Assembly: GCF_017352375.1 (NCBI RefSeq)
Contig: NZ_JAFEVR010000016.1
Location: forward strand, 124,001-188,000
Direction: 5' to 3'
Length of the DNA: 64,000 bases
Source: Mycolicibacterium sp. S2-37
Lineage (GTDB): Bacteria; Actinomycetota; Actinomycetes; Mycobacteriales; Mycobacteriaceae
Part shown: positions 36,497 through 43,718 of the stretch, piece by piece
Position numbering within the stretch: the stretch's first letter is position 1
How the letters are laid out: each line of letters begins with the position of its first letter
Notes under the pieces: generated by a model
What the model was told of the DNA's origin: nothing
Database searches by the model: none
Seen by the model: only the letters and a program-made list of their open reading frames with translations
Position numbers and translations under genes: made by a program

Positions 36497-37396
36497 CTAC
36501 CAGTTGTTGCTCTCGCAGTTGCAATCGGCGGCCCCGCTCGGCGGCTCGACCTGAACGGTGGCGTGGTCGAGCCCGCGGGCGGCCAGCACGGCACGGGCAT
36601 CGTCGAGCACCCGGGCGGAGTCGTCCGACGAGGTCAGGTGAGCGGTGACGACGTCCTTGCCGGGCACCAGCGTCCAGACATGCAGGTCGTGCACCTCGGA
36701 GACGCCGTCGACGGCGCACAGCGCGGCACGCAGCTCGTCGACGTCTATGTGGGCCGGGGAGGACTCCGACAGGATCCGCAGGGCCGAGCGGGCCAGCGAG
36801 AACGCCCGCGGTAGCACCCACAGCGCGACGAACACCGCGACGACCACGTCGGCGTAGGGCCAGCGGGTGGTCACGGTCACGATGCCGGCGATCAGGACGC
36901 CGATGCTGCCGACGGTGTCGGCGACGACCTCCATGTAGGCGCCCTTGACCGCGAGGCTCTCCTGGGACTGTGAGCGCAGCAGCAGCACGACGACGAAGTT
37001 GGCGATCAGGCCCGCGGACGCCACCACGATCATCGGCACCCCGGGGACATCCGGTGCATCGCCGAGGCGTTCGAACGCCTCGTAGAGGATGAACGCCGCG
37101 ACCCCGAGCAGCAGCACGGCATTGCCGACGGCGGTGAACACCTCGGCCCGGTGCCAGCCGTAGGTGCGTGCCGGCGATGCGCTGCCCTTGCGGGCGAGCA
37201 GTACGGCGGTCAGTCCCATGAACATCGCGACCAGGTCGGTGAGCATGTGACCGGCGTCGGCAAGCAGCGCGATCGAGCCGATCATCAGCGCCGTGGTGAG
37301 TTCCAGGACGAAGAACCCGGTGAGGATCGCCGCGGCGATCAGCATCCTGCTGACGCGGGCATCCTGCCCGTGGCTGTGATCGTGGCCCGCACCCAT
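36497..37396 (-). CDS. Cation diffusion facilitator (CDF) metal efflux protein
   Basis: 299 residues. Six membrane helices with the metal site residues in SIALLADAGHMLTDL (helix 2) and YMEVVADTVGSIGVLI (helix 5), a His-rich N-terminus (GHDHSHGQD) and a cytoplasmic domain with VHDLHVWTLVPG. The C-terminus ends DCNCESNNW, a small Cys pair that could bind metal. It exports Zn2+ or similar divalent cations in exchange for protons. ATG 37396 follows a -10 TAGATT by six bases, and a perfect palindrome overlaps that -10, which suggests control by a metal-sensing repressor. Confidence 0.9.
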   Translation of the reverse strand: MGAGHDHSHGQDARVSRMLIAAAILTGFFVLELTTALMIGSIALLADAGHMLTDLVAMFMGLTAVLLARKGSASPARTYGWHRAEVFTAVGNAVLLLGVAAFILYEAFERLGDAPDVPGVPMIVVASAGLIANFVVVLLLRSQSQESLAVKGAYMEVVADTVGSIGVLIAGIVTVTTRWPYADVVVAVFVALWVLPRAFSLARSALRILSESSPAHIDVDELRAALCAVDGVSEVHDLHVWTLVPGKDVVTAHLTSSDDSARVLDDARAVLAARGLDHATVQVEPPSGAADCNCESNNW

Positions 37397-37402
37397 GACA
37401 GC

Positions 37403-37408
37403 AATCTA
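37403..37408 (-). promoter_or_regulatory. -10 element TAGATT of the CDF gene
   Basis: On the minus strand TAGATT lies six bases before ATG 37396, the leaderless position. Its 5' end is inside the palindrome at 37407-37424. Confidence 0.5.
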
Positions 37409-37424
37409 TGCGTAAAGACGCATA
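37407..37424. promoter_or_regulatory. Perfect palindrome TATGCGT-AAAG-ACGCATA, likely metal-repressor operator
   Basis: Seven-base arms with a four-base spacer directly upstream of the CDF efflux gene, overlapping its -10. The layout is that of an ArsR/SmtB-type repressor site. No such regulator gene is next to it. Confidence 0.55.
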
Positions 37425-37440
37425 TGTTGCAAGGCGCCCG

Positions 37441-38220
37441 TTACAGCCAGGCCGACCAGAACCGGGTCAGTTGCCCGCCGATCGACACCATGGCGCTCGG
37501 GACGCCGGACAGATCGAAGATCCCGTAGACGAACCCGAAGAACCACTGATTGAGCGCGGGGGCCAGCAGCAGGATCAGCAGGATGAAGAACCCCCACTGT
37601 TTGACCGGCTGCAGAGCGCGCTGGGTGTCGGGGCTCAGATGCGGCTCGAGCGCGCCGTACCCGTCCAGTCCGGGAACCGGCAGCATGTTCAGCACGAACG
37701 CCGTCACCTGCAGGAACCCCAGGAACGCCACCGCCGACCAGAACACCGCGTGCGACGGGTCGTAGAGCACCCGGGTGACGCCGAGCAGCAGCACGGCGAG
37801 CACCAGGTTGGCCGACGGTCCGGCGAGGTTGACCAGGGTCTTCTGCCGCGGTGTCATCCAGGAGGTGCGCAGGTACACCGCACCGCCGGGCAGGCCGATG
37901 CCGCCCAGCGCGATGAACAGCACCGGCAGGCCGAGAGACAACAGCGGGTGGGAGTACTTCAGCGGGTCGAGGGTGAGGTAGCCGCGTACCTCGACGTCGC
38001 GGTCCCCGAACCGCCACGCGGTGACGGCGTGGCCGAACTCGTGCAGGCTCAGTGACACCAGCCAGCCGGCGATCACGAACACGAAGACGCCCACATATGC
38101 CAGGGGCTTCACGGTGTCGTCGGCCAGCCAGGCCAGCACGCCGCCGACGGCGGCGACGGCCACGACGGCCAGGAACACCGGGCTCGGCCGCACCGACTGG
38201 CGCAGCGGACGAATACTCAC
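37441..38220 (-). CDS. Site-2 protease family membrane metalloprotease (Rv0359-like)
   Basis: 259 residues, about six membrane segments. Zinc motif HEFGH near 60-64 (SLSLHEFGHAVTAW) and the second ligand motif MLPVPGLDGYG near 180-190 mark an intramembrane M50 protease. The family cleaves membrane-bound regulators or other single-pass proteins within the membrane; the substrate is not known. GTG 38220 lies seven bases from TACCGT (minus strand), again a leaderless-type start. The downstream CDF gene has its own promoter in the 44-bp gap. Confidence 0.88.
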   Translation of the reverse strand: MSIRPLRQSVRPSPVFLAVVAVAAVGGVLAWLADDTVKPLAYVGVFVFVIAGWLVSLSLHEFGHAVTAWRFGDRDVEVRGYLTLDPLKYSHPLLSLGLPVLFIALGGIGLPGGAVYLRTSWMTPRQKTLVNLAGPSANLVLAVLLLGVTRVLYDPSHAVFWSAVAFLGFLQVTAFVLNMLPVPGLDGYGALEPHLSPDTQRALQPVKQWGFFILLILLLAPALNQWFFGFVYGIFDLSGVPSAMVSIGGQLTRFWSAWL

Positions 38221-38227
38221 TTTCTCG

Positions 38228-38233
38228 ACGGTA
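38228..38233 (-). promoter_or_regulatory. -10 element TACCGT of the site-2 protease gene
   Basis: TACCGT on the minus strand, seven bases before GTG 38220; no ribosome site is present. Confidence 0.45.
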
Positions 38234-38250
38234 CCGGCGCCGGGTGACCG

Positions 38251-38871
38251 CTAGCCGACGCGCAGCCAACCCTCGGTGTGCCGGTAGAACGTCGAGCGCT
38301 TCACCGGACGCGGCGCCTGCACCCCGTCGCGGACGACGAGCGCCTCGACGGCCCCCAGCTGGGCGGCTCGGCCGGCCACCCAACCCCGTGGCCTGCCGCG
38401 CGCCGACAGGACGGCCGCTCGCAGCCCCGGCATTCGGTCCGTCGGTTCGATCCGCACGCCCGGGACCTCCCCGGTGAACAGCGATGCATCGTCGACGATC
38501 GCTTCGCCGGTCAGCATCGGGGTCTCCGGCGTCCCCCGCCACTCCGCGGCCACGACCACCGCCTGGCCGGCGTCGTCGCGGATCAGCGGCACACGGCGGG
38601 CCGGGGCCCTCACCGCCCGGCGCGCACCGCCCCACCCGTGGGCGTGCGCCAGTTCGACGTCGAGGCGTTCGGTGCGCATCAGCCGCGTCAGCACCGATGC
38701 CAGATCGGCGTGCGACCCCACGACGATCAGGCGCCGCGCCGTCGTCGCAGCAGCGTCGATGTCCTCGGCGCCGGACACGTCGACCGTGTCGAACCCGGCG
38801 AGCGCACGGACGTCGCGGCGTCCGTCGAACCGCAGCACCAGCACCGTCCCTGCGCCAGAACCCGCACTCAA
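38251..38871 (-). CDS. Conserved hypothetical protein (Rv0358-like)
   Basis: 206 residues, soluble. It begins LSAGSGAGTVLVLRFDGRRDVRALAGFD. It has alternating strand and helix segments (RRLIVVGSHADLASVLTRLM) and ends RSTFYRHTEGWLRVG. No cofactor or catalytic motif is recognisable. Start is the TTG at 38871 because GAGGAG lies five bases upstream; the frame to 39078 overlaps purA on the other strand and is not coding. Divergent from purA with a 94-bp shared region. I recall the homologue Rv0358 in the same place beside purA. No function known. Confidence 0.72.
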   Translation of the reverse strand: MSAGSGAGTVLVLRFDGRRDVRALAGFDTVDVSGAEDIDAAATTARRLIVVGSHADLASVLTRLMRTERLDVELAHAHGWGGARRAVRAPARRVPLIRDDAGQAVVVAAEWRGTPETPMLTGEAIVDDASLFTGEVPGVRIEPTDRMPGLRAAVLSARGRPRGWVAGRAAQLGAVEALVVRDGVQAPRPVKRSTFYRHTEGWLRVG

Positions 38872-38965
38872 GACAACTCCTCGCGACCTGCTGGGATAGG
38901 GTGTGTCACCGGCTGCCATACGTGTCGAGGCAGAATGCTTCGGGAGACAGCGGGAGAGACTACGC

Positions 38966-40264
38966 ATGCCGGCAATCGTCCTCATCGGCGCCCAGTGGGG
39001 TGACGAGGGCAAAGGAAAGGCCACCGACCTGCTCGGTGGCCGCGTGCAGTGGGTCGTTCGGTACCAGGGCGGCAACAACGCGGGTCACACCGTCGTACTG
39101 CCCAACGGGGAGAACTTCGCCCTGCACCTGATCCCGTCGGGGATCCTCACGCCGGGCGTCACCAACGTCATCGGCAACGGTGTGGTCGTCGATCCGGGGG
39201 TGCTGCTGACCGAGCTCGCCGGTCTGGAGAAGCGTGGCGTCGACACCGGCAAGCTGCTGATCTCGGCCGACGCGCATCTGCTGATGCCGTATCACGTGGC
39301 GATCGACAAGGTGGTCGAGCGCTGGGCCGGCAGCAAGAAGATCGGCACCACCGGCCGCGGTATCGGACCCTGCTACCAGGACAAGATCGCCCGCATCGGC
39401 ATCCGCGTCGCCGACGTCCTCGACCCGGTCCAGCTGGCCGAGAAGATCGAGGTGGCACTGGATTTCAAGAACCAGGTGCTGGTCAAGATCTACAACCGCA
39501 AGGCGTTGGACGCCGCCGAGGTGGTCGACAATCTGCTCGCGCAGGCCGACGGATTCGCCCACCGGATCGCCGATGCCCGCCTGCTGCTGAACGAGGCACT
39601 CGAACAGGGTGAGACGGTGCTGCTCGAGGGTTCGCAGGGCACCCTGCTCGACGTCGACCACGGCACGTATCCCTTTGTGACGTCCTCGAATCCGACCGCG
39701 GGCGGCGCCGCCGTCGGCTCCGGTATCGGGCCGACGCGCATCACCACCGTGCTCGGAATCCTCAAGGCGTACACCACCCGCGTCGGCTCGGGTCCGTTCC
39801 CCACCGAACTGTTCGACGAGTATGGCGCCTATCTGGCCAAGACCGGTGGCGAGGTCGGCGTGACGACGGGTCGGGCGCGGCGCTGCGGCTGGTTCGATGC
39901 GGTGATCGCGCGCTACGCGACGCGGGTCAATGGCATCACCGACTACTTCCTCACCAAGCTCGACGTGCTGTCCAGCCTGGAGACAGTCCCGGTCTGCGTC
40001 GGTTACCGCGTCAACGGCAAGCGCACCGACGACATGCCGATGACCCAGAGCGACATCGCCCTGGCCGAGCCGATCTACGAAGAGCTGCCCGGCTGGTGGG
40101 AGGACATCAGCTCGTGCCGCACCTTCGACGAACTGCCCGCCAAGGCGCGTGACTACGTGTTGCGGCTGGAAGAGCTTGCCGGAGCCCATGTCTCGTGCAT
40201 CGGCGTGGGTCCGGGGCGTGAACAGACCATCGTGCGGCGCGACATCCTGGCGCCGCGGCCGTGA
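38966..40264 (+). CDS. purA: Adenylosuccinate synthetase
   Basis: 432 residues. First committed step from IMP to AMP: IMP + aspartate + GTP to adenylosuccinate. Motifs: the N-terminal GTP-binding loop GAQWGDEGKGK (8-18), GNNAGHT near 37-43, EGSQGTLLDVDHGTYPFVTSSN with the 6-phosphoryl-IMP binding residues, and TTGRARRCGWFD. ATG 38966 is preceded by CGGGAGA. A possible promoter -10 TAGGGT is at 38897-38902, which would give a leader of roughly 57 bases. Its last codon overlaps the following thioesterase gene's GTG, so the two are coupled. Confidence 0.97.
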   Translation: MPAIVLIGAQWGDEGKGKATDLLGGRVQWVVRYQGGNNAGHTVVLPNGENFALHLIPSGILTPGVTNVIGNGVVVDPGVLLTELAGLEKRGVDTGKLLISADAHLLMPYHVAIDKVVERWAGSKKIGTTGRGIGPCYQDKIARIGIRVADVLDPVQLAEKIEVALDFKNQVLVKIYNRKALDAAEVVDNLLAQADGFAHRIADARLLLNEALEQGETVLLEGSQGTLLDVDHGTYPFVTSSNPTAGGAAVGSGIGPTRITTVLGILKAYTTRVGSGPFPTELFDEYGAYLAKTGGEVGVTTGRARRCGWFDAVIARYATRVNGITDYFLTKLDVLSSLETVPVCVGYRVNGKRTDDMPMTQSDIALAEPIYEELPGWWEDISSCRTFDELPAKARDYVLRLEELAGAHVSCIGVGPGREQTIVRRDILAPRP

Positions 40265-40878
40265 CCGAACCCCCATTCGATCAGCACGGCGGTTTCCCGG
40301 TCTTCGAACCCGTCGACCCCGGCCCCGGGTTCGCGCGTTTCCTGACCGCGATGCGCCGCGCCCAGGATCTGGCGGTGTCCGCGGATCCGGACAGCGACAC
40401 CTGGGACCGCGCTGCCGATCATGTCGAGAAACTGGTCGATCTGCTCGATCCGTTCGAGGCACCCGAGGGTGTCGGCCCGGCCAACCGGGTGCCGTCGCTG
40501 CCCGGCGCCGGCAGCCTGCTGATGCCGCCGTATCGGGTGCACAAGTTCGACGCCGAGGCCGTGGAACTGACCGTGCAGTTCAGCCGGTTCCACGTCGGCG
40601 GCAACTACGCGGTGCACGGTGGAGTGCTGCCACTGATGTTCGACTCGGTGTTCGGCATGGTGATCCATGCGACCGGCCGGCCGATCAGCCGCACGGCCTT
40701 CCTGCACGTCGACTACCGCCGGGTCACGCCGATCGACAAGGAGTTGACGATCCGCGGCTGGGTTCGAGAGGCCCAGGGCCGCAAGGCATTCGTCAACGCC
40801 GAACTGCGCGACGTCGAGGACGATCTACTGGCCGAGGCGAACGGGCTGATGATCCGCCTGCTTCCCGGCCAGCCCTGA
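40261..40878 (+). CDS. PaaI-type hotdog-fold thioesterase (Rv0356c-like)
   Basis: 205 residues. The C-terminal half is a hotdog domain with HVGGNYAVHGGVLPLMFDSVFGMVI, corresponding to the HGG..AL.D active-site region of PaaI-like acyl-CoA thioesterases, and RTAFLHVDYRRVTPIDKEL. The N-terminal 90 residues are less typical. GTG 40261 overlaps the purA stop by four bases (GTGA). The pairing with purA matches Rv0356c-Rv0357c as I recall. Substrate not known. Confidence 0.82.
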   Translation: MTEPPFDQHGGFPVFEPVDPGPGFARFLTAMRRAQDLAVSADPDSDTWDRAADHVEKLVDLLDPFEAPEGVGPANRVPSLPGAGSLLMPPYRVHKFDAEAVELTVQFSRFHVGGNYAVHGGVLPLMFDSVFGMVIHATGRPISRTAFLHVDYRRVTPIDKELTIRGWVREAQGRKAFVNAELRDVEDDLLAEANGLMIRLLPGQP

Positions 40879-40882
40879 CCCG

Positions 40883-41572
40883 TCAGCCGAATAGCCCGCC
40901 CGGCAGCACGCCCGAGGGTTCGGGCGCAGGCGCCGGAACGGCCGGTTCGGGTGCCACCGGTGTCACCGGCTCGGCCACGGGCGCGGTCGCCGGTTCGACC
41001 GCCGGCGGAGGAGCCGGTGCCGGTTCCATCTTCGCCTGAGGCACCGGCAGCGGTGGAAGCTGCGGCACCGGCGGCAGGGACAGTTTGGGCGGGGCCGGGA
41101 GCTCCGGCACCGGCACGTTGACGATCACCACCGGGGCGGGCGCCGGAGCCGGCGGTGCGGCAGGGGCCGGCCCGGGAGCGGCAGCGGGGGCCGCCGCCGG
41201 GGCGGCCGGGGCCGGGACACGCACCGGCGCGGGAAATGCGCCAGGAGCGTTGCCCACACTCGGCGGCGCCGATGCGGGCACCGTCATGGCGACGGGTGCG
41301 GTGGCCGGTGCCGACGGCCGGATGGCCGGCGCCGCGGATGTCGCCGGGGCGGCGACCGCACCAGGGCTGACCCGCACCGCGGCCGGGGCGGGCGGATCGG
41401 AGTAGTAGTGCGCCATCACCACCCCGAGCACGGCGACGGCACCGGCCGCGCCGGTGACGGCCGCAGCCACCACCCGGTTGGCGAAGGACGCGGTATGACG
41501 GTCGTCGTTGGACAGGGCCGCGGAGGCCATGGTCGGGTAGTCCGCGGGATACACAGCGTCGGTCTCGGTCAT
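40883..41572 (-). CDS. Single-pass membrane protein with Pro/Ala-rich tail
   Basis: 229 residues. Short N-terminal cytoplasmic part, one membrane segment (VVAAAVTGAAGAVAVLGVVMAHY, about 34-56), then about 170 residues that are almost entirely Pro, Ala, Val and Glu (APAAAPAAAPGPAPAA, PELPAPPKLSLPPVPQ). The tail is probably an extended, unfolded wall-spanning rod. No domain is recognised. Starts ATG 41572; the divergent gene begins only 15 to 66 bp away depending on its start. Ends 5 bp from the convergent thioesterase gene. Confidence 0.65.
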   Translation of the reverse strand: MTETDAVYPADYPTMASAALSNDDRHTASFANRVVAAAVTGAAGAVAVLGVVMAHYYSDPPAPAAVRVSPGAVAAPATSAAPAIRPSAPATAPVAMTVPASAPPSVGNAPGAFPAPVRVPAPAAPAAAPAAAPGPAPAAPPAPAPAPVVIVNVPVPELPAPPKLSLPPVPQLPPLPVPQAKMEPAPAPPPAVEPATAPVAEPVTPVAPEPAVPAPAPEPSGVLPGGLFG

Positions 41573-41586
41573 GGCAACGAGTACAG

Positions 41587-42315
41587 ATGCCTCGCGTGGC
41601 TACCGATCCCAAGAAATCGACGTGCGACCATGACCGCGTGGTCGACCGTCATCTACGCCGCCTGTCCACACCGCGGGCCGCGGCGTTCGCGGGGGTGCTG
41701 TTCGCGCTGATGTTCGGTGCGGCACTGACCCTGATCCGTTCGGCGTTGCCCGAGGGCGCCGAACCGGGCTCCCAGTGGCTGAACGGCGAGAACCACCACC
41801 TGCGCATCGCCGCGCTGCTGATGCCGTTCGCGGCCATCGCGTTCCTGTGGTTCATCGGCGTCATCCGCGACGGCTTCGGCGACCTCGAGGACCGCTTCTT
41901 CTCGACCGTGTTCCTCGGCAGCGGCCTGCTGTTCCTGGCCATGATGTTCACCGTCGCCGGGATCGGTGCCGGCCTGGAGGCCGCCGGCGGGTATCTCGCC
42001 GAGTCGGCGGTCCGGACCGAGGTGGTGCTGTTCGGCCAGACGGTGTTGGTGACGCTGTCGAAGACCTACGCATTGCGGATGGCCGCGGTGTTCATGATCT
42101 CGCTGGCCACCATCTGGCTGCGCACCGGTCTGATGCCGCGTTTCCTGGTGGTGACGACCTACGTGCTGGCGCTGGCGCTGATGGTGGCCGCGGAGGTCAG
42201 CATGTGGTTGACGCTGGCCTTCCCCGCGTGGGTGCTGGTGGTGAGCGCCTTGCTGATCGCCCGCGGCCGATTCACCGAGCGGCGATCCGCAGCGCGGACG
42301 CCGGGCACAACCTGA
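41587..42315 (+). CDS. Four-to-five-pass integral membrane protein of unknown function
   Basis: Up to 242 residues. About five hydrophobic helices: AAFAGVLFALMFGAALTLI, IAALLMPFAAIAFLWFIGVI, TVFLGSGLLFLAMMFTVAGI, a central hydrophobic run and FLVVTTYVLALALMVAAEVSM. No conserved domain that I can name. ATG 41587 is only 15 bp from the divergent start at 41572; GTG 41638 (N-terminus VDRHLRRLSTPRAAAF) is equally credible and leaves a more normal promoter space. The 3' end overlaps the convergent ferredoxin gene by 44 bases. Confidence 0.65.
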   Translation: MPRVATDPKKSTCDHDRVVDRHLRRLSTPRAAAFAGVLFALMFGAALTLIRSALPEGAEPGSQWLNGENHHLRIAALLMPFAAIAFLWFIGVIRDGFGDLEDRFFSTVFLGSGLLFLAMMFTVAGIGAGLEAAGGYLAESAVRTEVVLFGQTVLVTLSKTYALRMAAVFMISLATIWLRTGLMPRFLVVTTYVLALALMVAAEVSMWLTLAFPAWVLVVSALLIARGRFTERRSAARTPGTT

Positions 42316-42466
42316 CCGCTTCGCGCGCGTGCTCCTCTTCGGCTTCGGGTACCGGGTCGGCGAGCAGTTCGACGACGCCGTCGTCGTCCTGGTCGAAAAC
42401 CTCCGCAGCCGACATCACACAGTTGCCCGCACTGATGCAGGCGTCCCGGTCCACCTCGATGCGCAT
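42272..42466 (-). CDS. [3Fe-4S] ferredoxin, P450 partner
   Basis: 64 residues. Three cysteines in the pattern of mycobacterial 3Fe-4S ferredoxins: CxxxxxC (CISAGNC, 10-16) and a late CP (LCPASAL). The acidic stretch DQDDDGVVELLADPVPEAEEEH is typical. It passes electrons to a cytochrome P450. ATG 42466 follows GAGGTGG by five bases and is two bases after the P450 stop; GTG 42475 would overlap the P450. Co-transcribed with the P450, which is the obvious partner. Confidence 0.88.
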   Translation of the reverse strand: MRIEVDRDACISAGNCVMSAAEVFDQDDDGVVELLADPVPEAEEEHAREAVRLCPASALRIAAR

Positions 42467-42468
42467 CG

Positions 42469-43674
42469 TCACCACCTCACCGCGAGTGACCGTAGCCCGT
42501 AGATGAAGTGGAAGGAACGGAACTGCACACCGTCGAACGGTTCGGCCAGCTCCAGGTTCGGGAACCGGCGCAGCAGCGCAGGCAGCGCGATGCGCATCTC
42601 CATCCGGGCCAGTGGCGCCCCGAGGCAGTGGTGGACCCCGTGGCCGAACGCCAGGTGGCCCGGCGCGCCGCGGGCGATGTCGAGCACCTCCGGCGCGTCG
42701 GTGAAGCCCGGATCGCGGTTGGCCGACGGCAGCGACACGAACACCAGCTCACCGGCAGGGATCTCGACGCCGGCGATCTCGACGTCGGTCGTGGTGATGC
42801 GGGGGATTCCGCTGTGCACGATGGACAGCCACCGCAACAGCTCCTCGACGGCGGGTGCGACCGCCGCCGAGTCGTCACGCACGGCCGCCAGCTGATCGGG
42901 ATGGCGCAGCAGGGCCAGTACGCCGAGGCCGAGCATGTTCGACGTGGTCTCGTGTCCGGCAAGAAGCAGCAACCCGGCGATCCCGACCAGTTCGTCGTCG
43001 GACAGCTCGGCGCCGTGCTCGCGGACCAGCATGCCGAGGATGTCGTCACCCGGCGCCGTACGCGCCCGCCGCACCAGCGAGTGCATGTACTCGCGGCTTT
43101 GGCGGCCGACCTCGAGGCGTTCGGGGATCGGGATCGACAGATCGAGCTGGCGTGCGCTGCGGCGCTGGAAGTCCGCGCGGTCGGCGTAGGGCACACCCAG
43201 GAGCTCGCAGATCACCAGTGAGGGGATCGGCAGCGCGAAGTTCTCGACGAGGTCGGCAGGCGGTCCGGCCGCCGCCATCGCGTCGAGGTGATCGGTGACG
43301 ATCGCATCGATGCGGGGTTCGAGCGCCTTGATGCGGCGTTGCGTGAACGCCGGGGTGAGCATGCGGCGCAGCCGCTGGTGTTCGGGCGGGTCGAGTCCCA
43401 GCAGGTTGCCGGCCCGTGCCCGCGCCTGGTCCTCCTCGGACACCACGGGCGCTCCGGGGACGACGAAGCCGGGCGGCCGGGTGTTGGAGAAGCGCTCGTG
43501 GTCGGCGAGTACGGCCTTGACGTCGTCGTGGCGGGTGACCAGGTACACGTCCATGCCGAACGCGCTCTTGGTGACGAGCACCCCGTCGCCTTCGCGGATG
43601 TCCCGCAGTTCGGCGGTCGGGTCGAACCCGTTGCGACGCATGTGCAGCGGTGGCTGCGGTGGTGCCTGGGCCAT
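42469..43674 (-). CDS. Cytochrome P450
   Basis: 401 residues, soluble class I bacterial P450. I-helix AGHETT, K-helix ExxR in EELLRWL, and heme-binding FGHGVHHCLGAPLAR with the axial Cys350. It inserts oxygen from O2 into an unidentified substrate, receiving electrons from the ferredoxin encoded immediately downstream. ATG 43674 is 44 bp downstream of the MmpL-like gene, so all three appear to be one transcript under the MarR-type regulator at 45798. The sequence alone does not assign a CYP family. Confidence 0.92.
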   Translation of the reverse strand: MAQAPPQPPLHMRRNGFDPTAELRDIREGDGVLVTKSAFGMDVYLVTRHDDVKAVLADHERFSNTRPPGFVVPGAPVVSEEDQARARAGNLLGLDPPEHQRLRRMLTPAFTQRRIKALEPRIDAIVTDHLDAMAAAGPPADLVENFALPIPSLVICELLGVPYADRADFQRRSARQLDLSIPIPERLEVGRQSREYMHSLVRRARTAPGDDILGMLVREHGAELSDDELVGIAGLLLLAGHETTSNMLGLGVLALLRHPDQLAAVRDDSAAVAPAVEELLRWLSIVHSGIPRITTTDVEIAGVEIPAGELVFVSLPSANRDPGFTDAPEVLDIARGAPGHLAFGHGVHHCLGAPLARMEMRIALPALLRRFPNLELAEPFDGVQFRSFHFIYGLRSLAVRW

Positions 43675-43718
43675 GACGGGTCAACGAGCGGGCGACGGCG
43701 ATGGTGCCCGCCTCCCGG

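Noticed and set aside
41085..41405. Gly/Ala-rich plus-strand frame resembling a PE_PGRS-like tract
   Set aside because: It is the antisense of the Pro/Ala-rich tail of the minus-strand gene at 40883; there is no PE domain or start signal.
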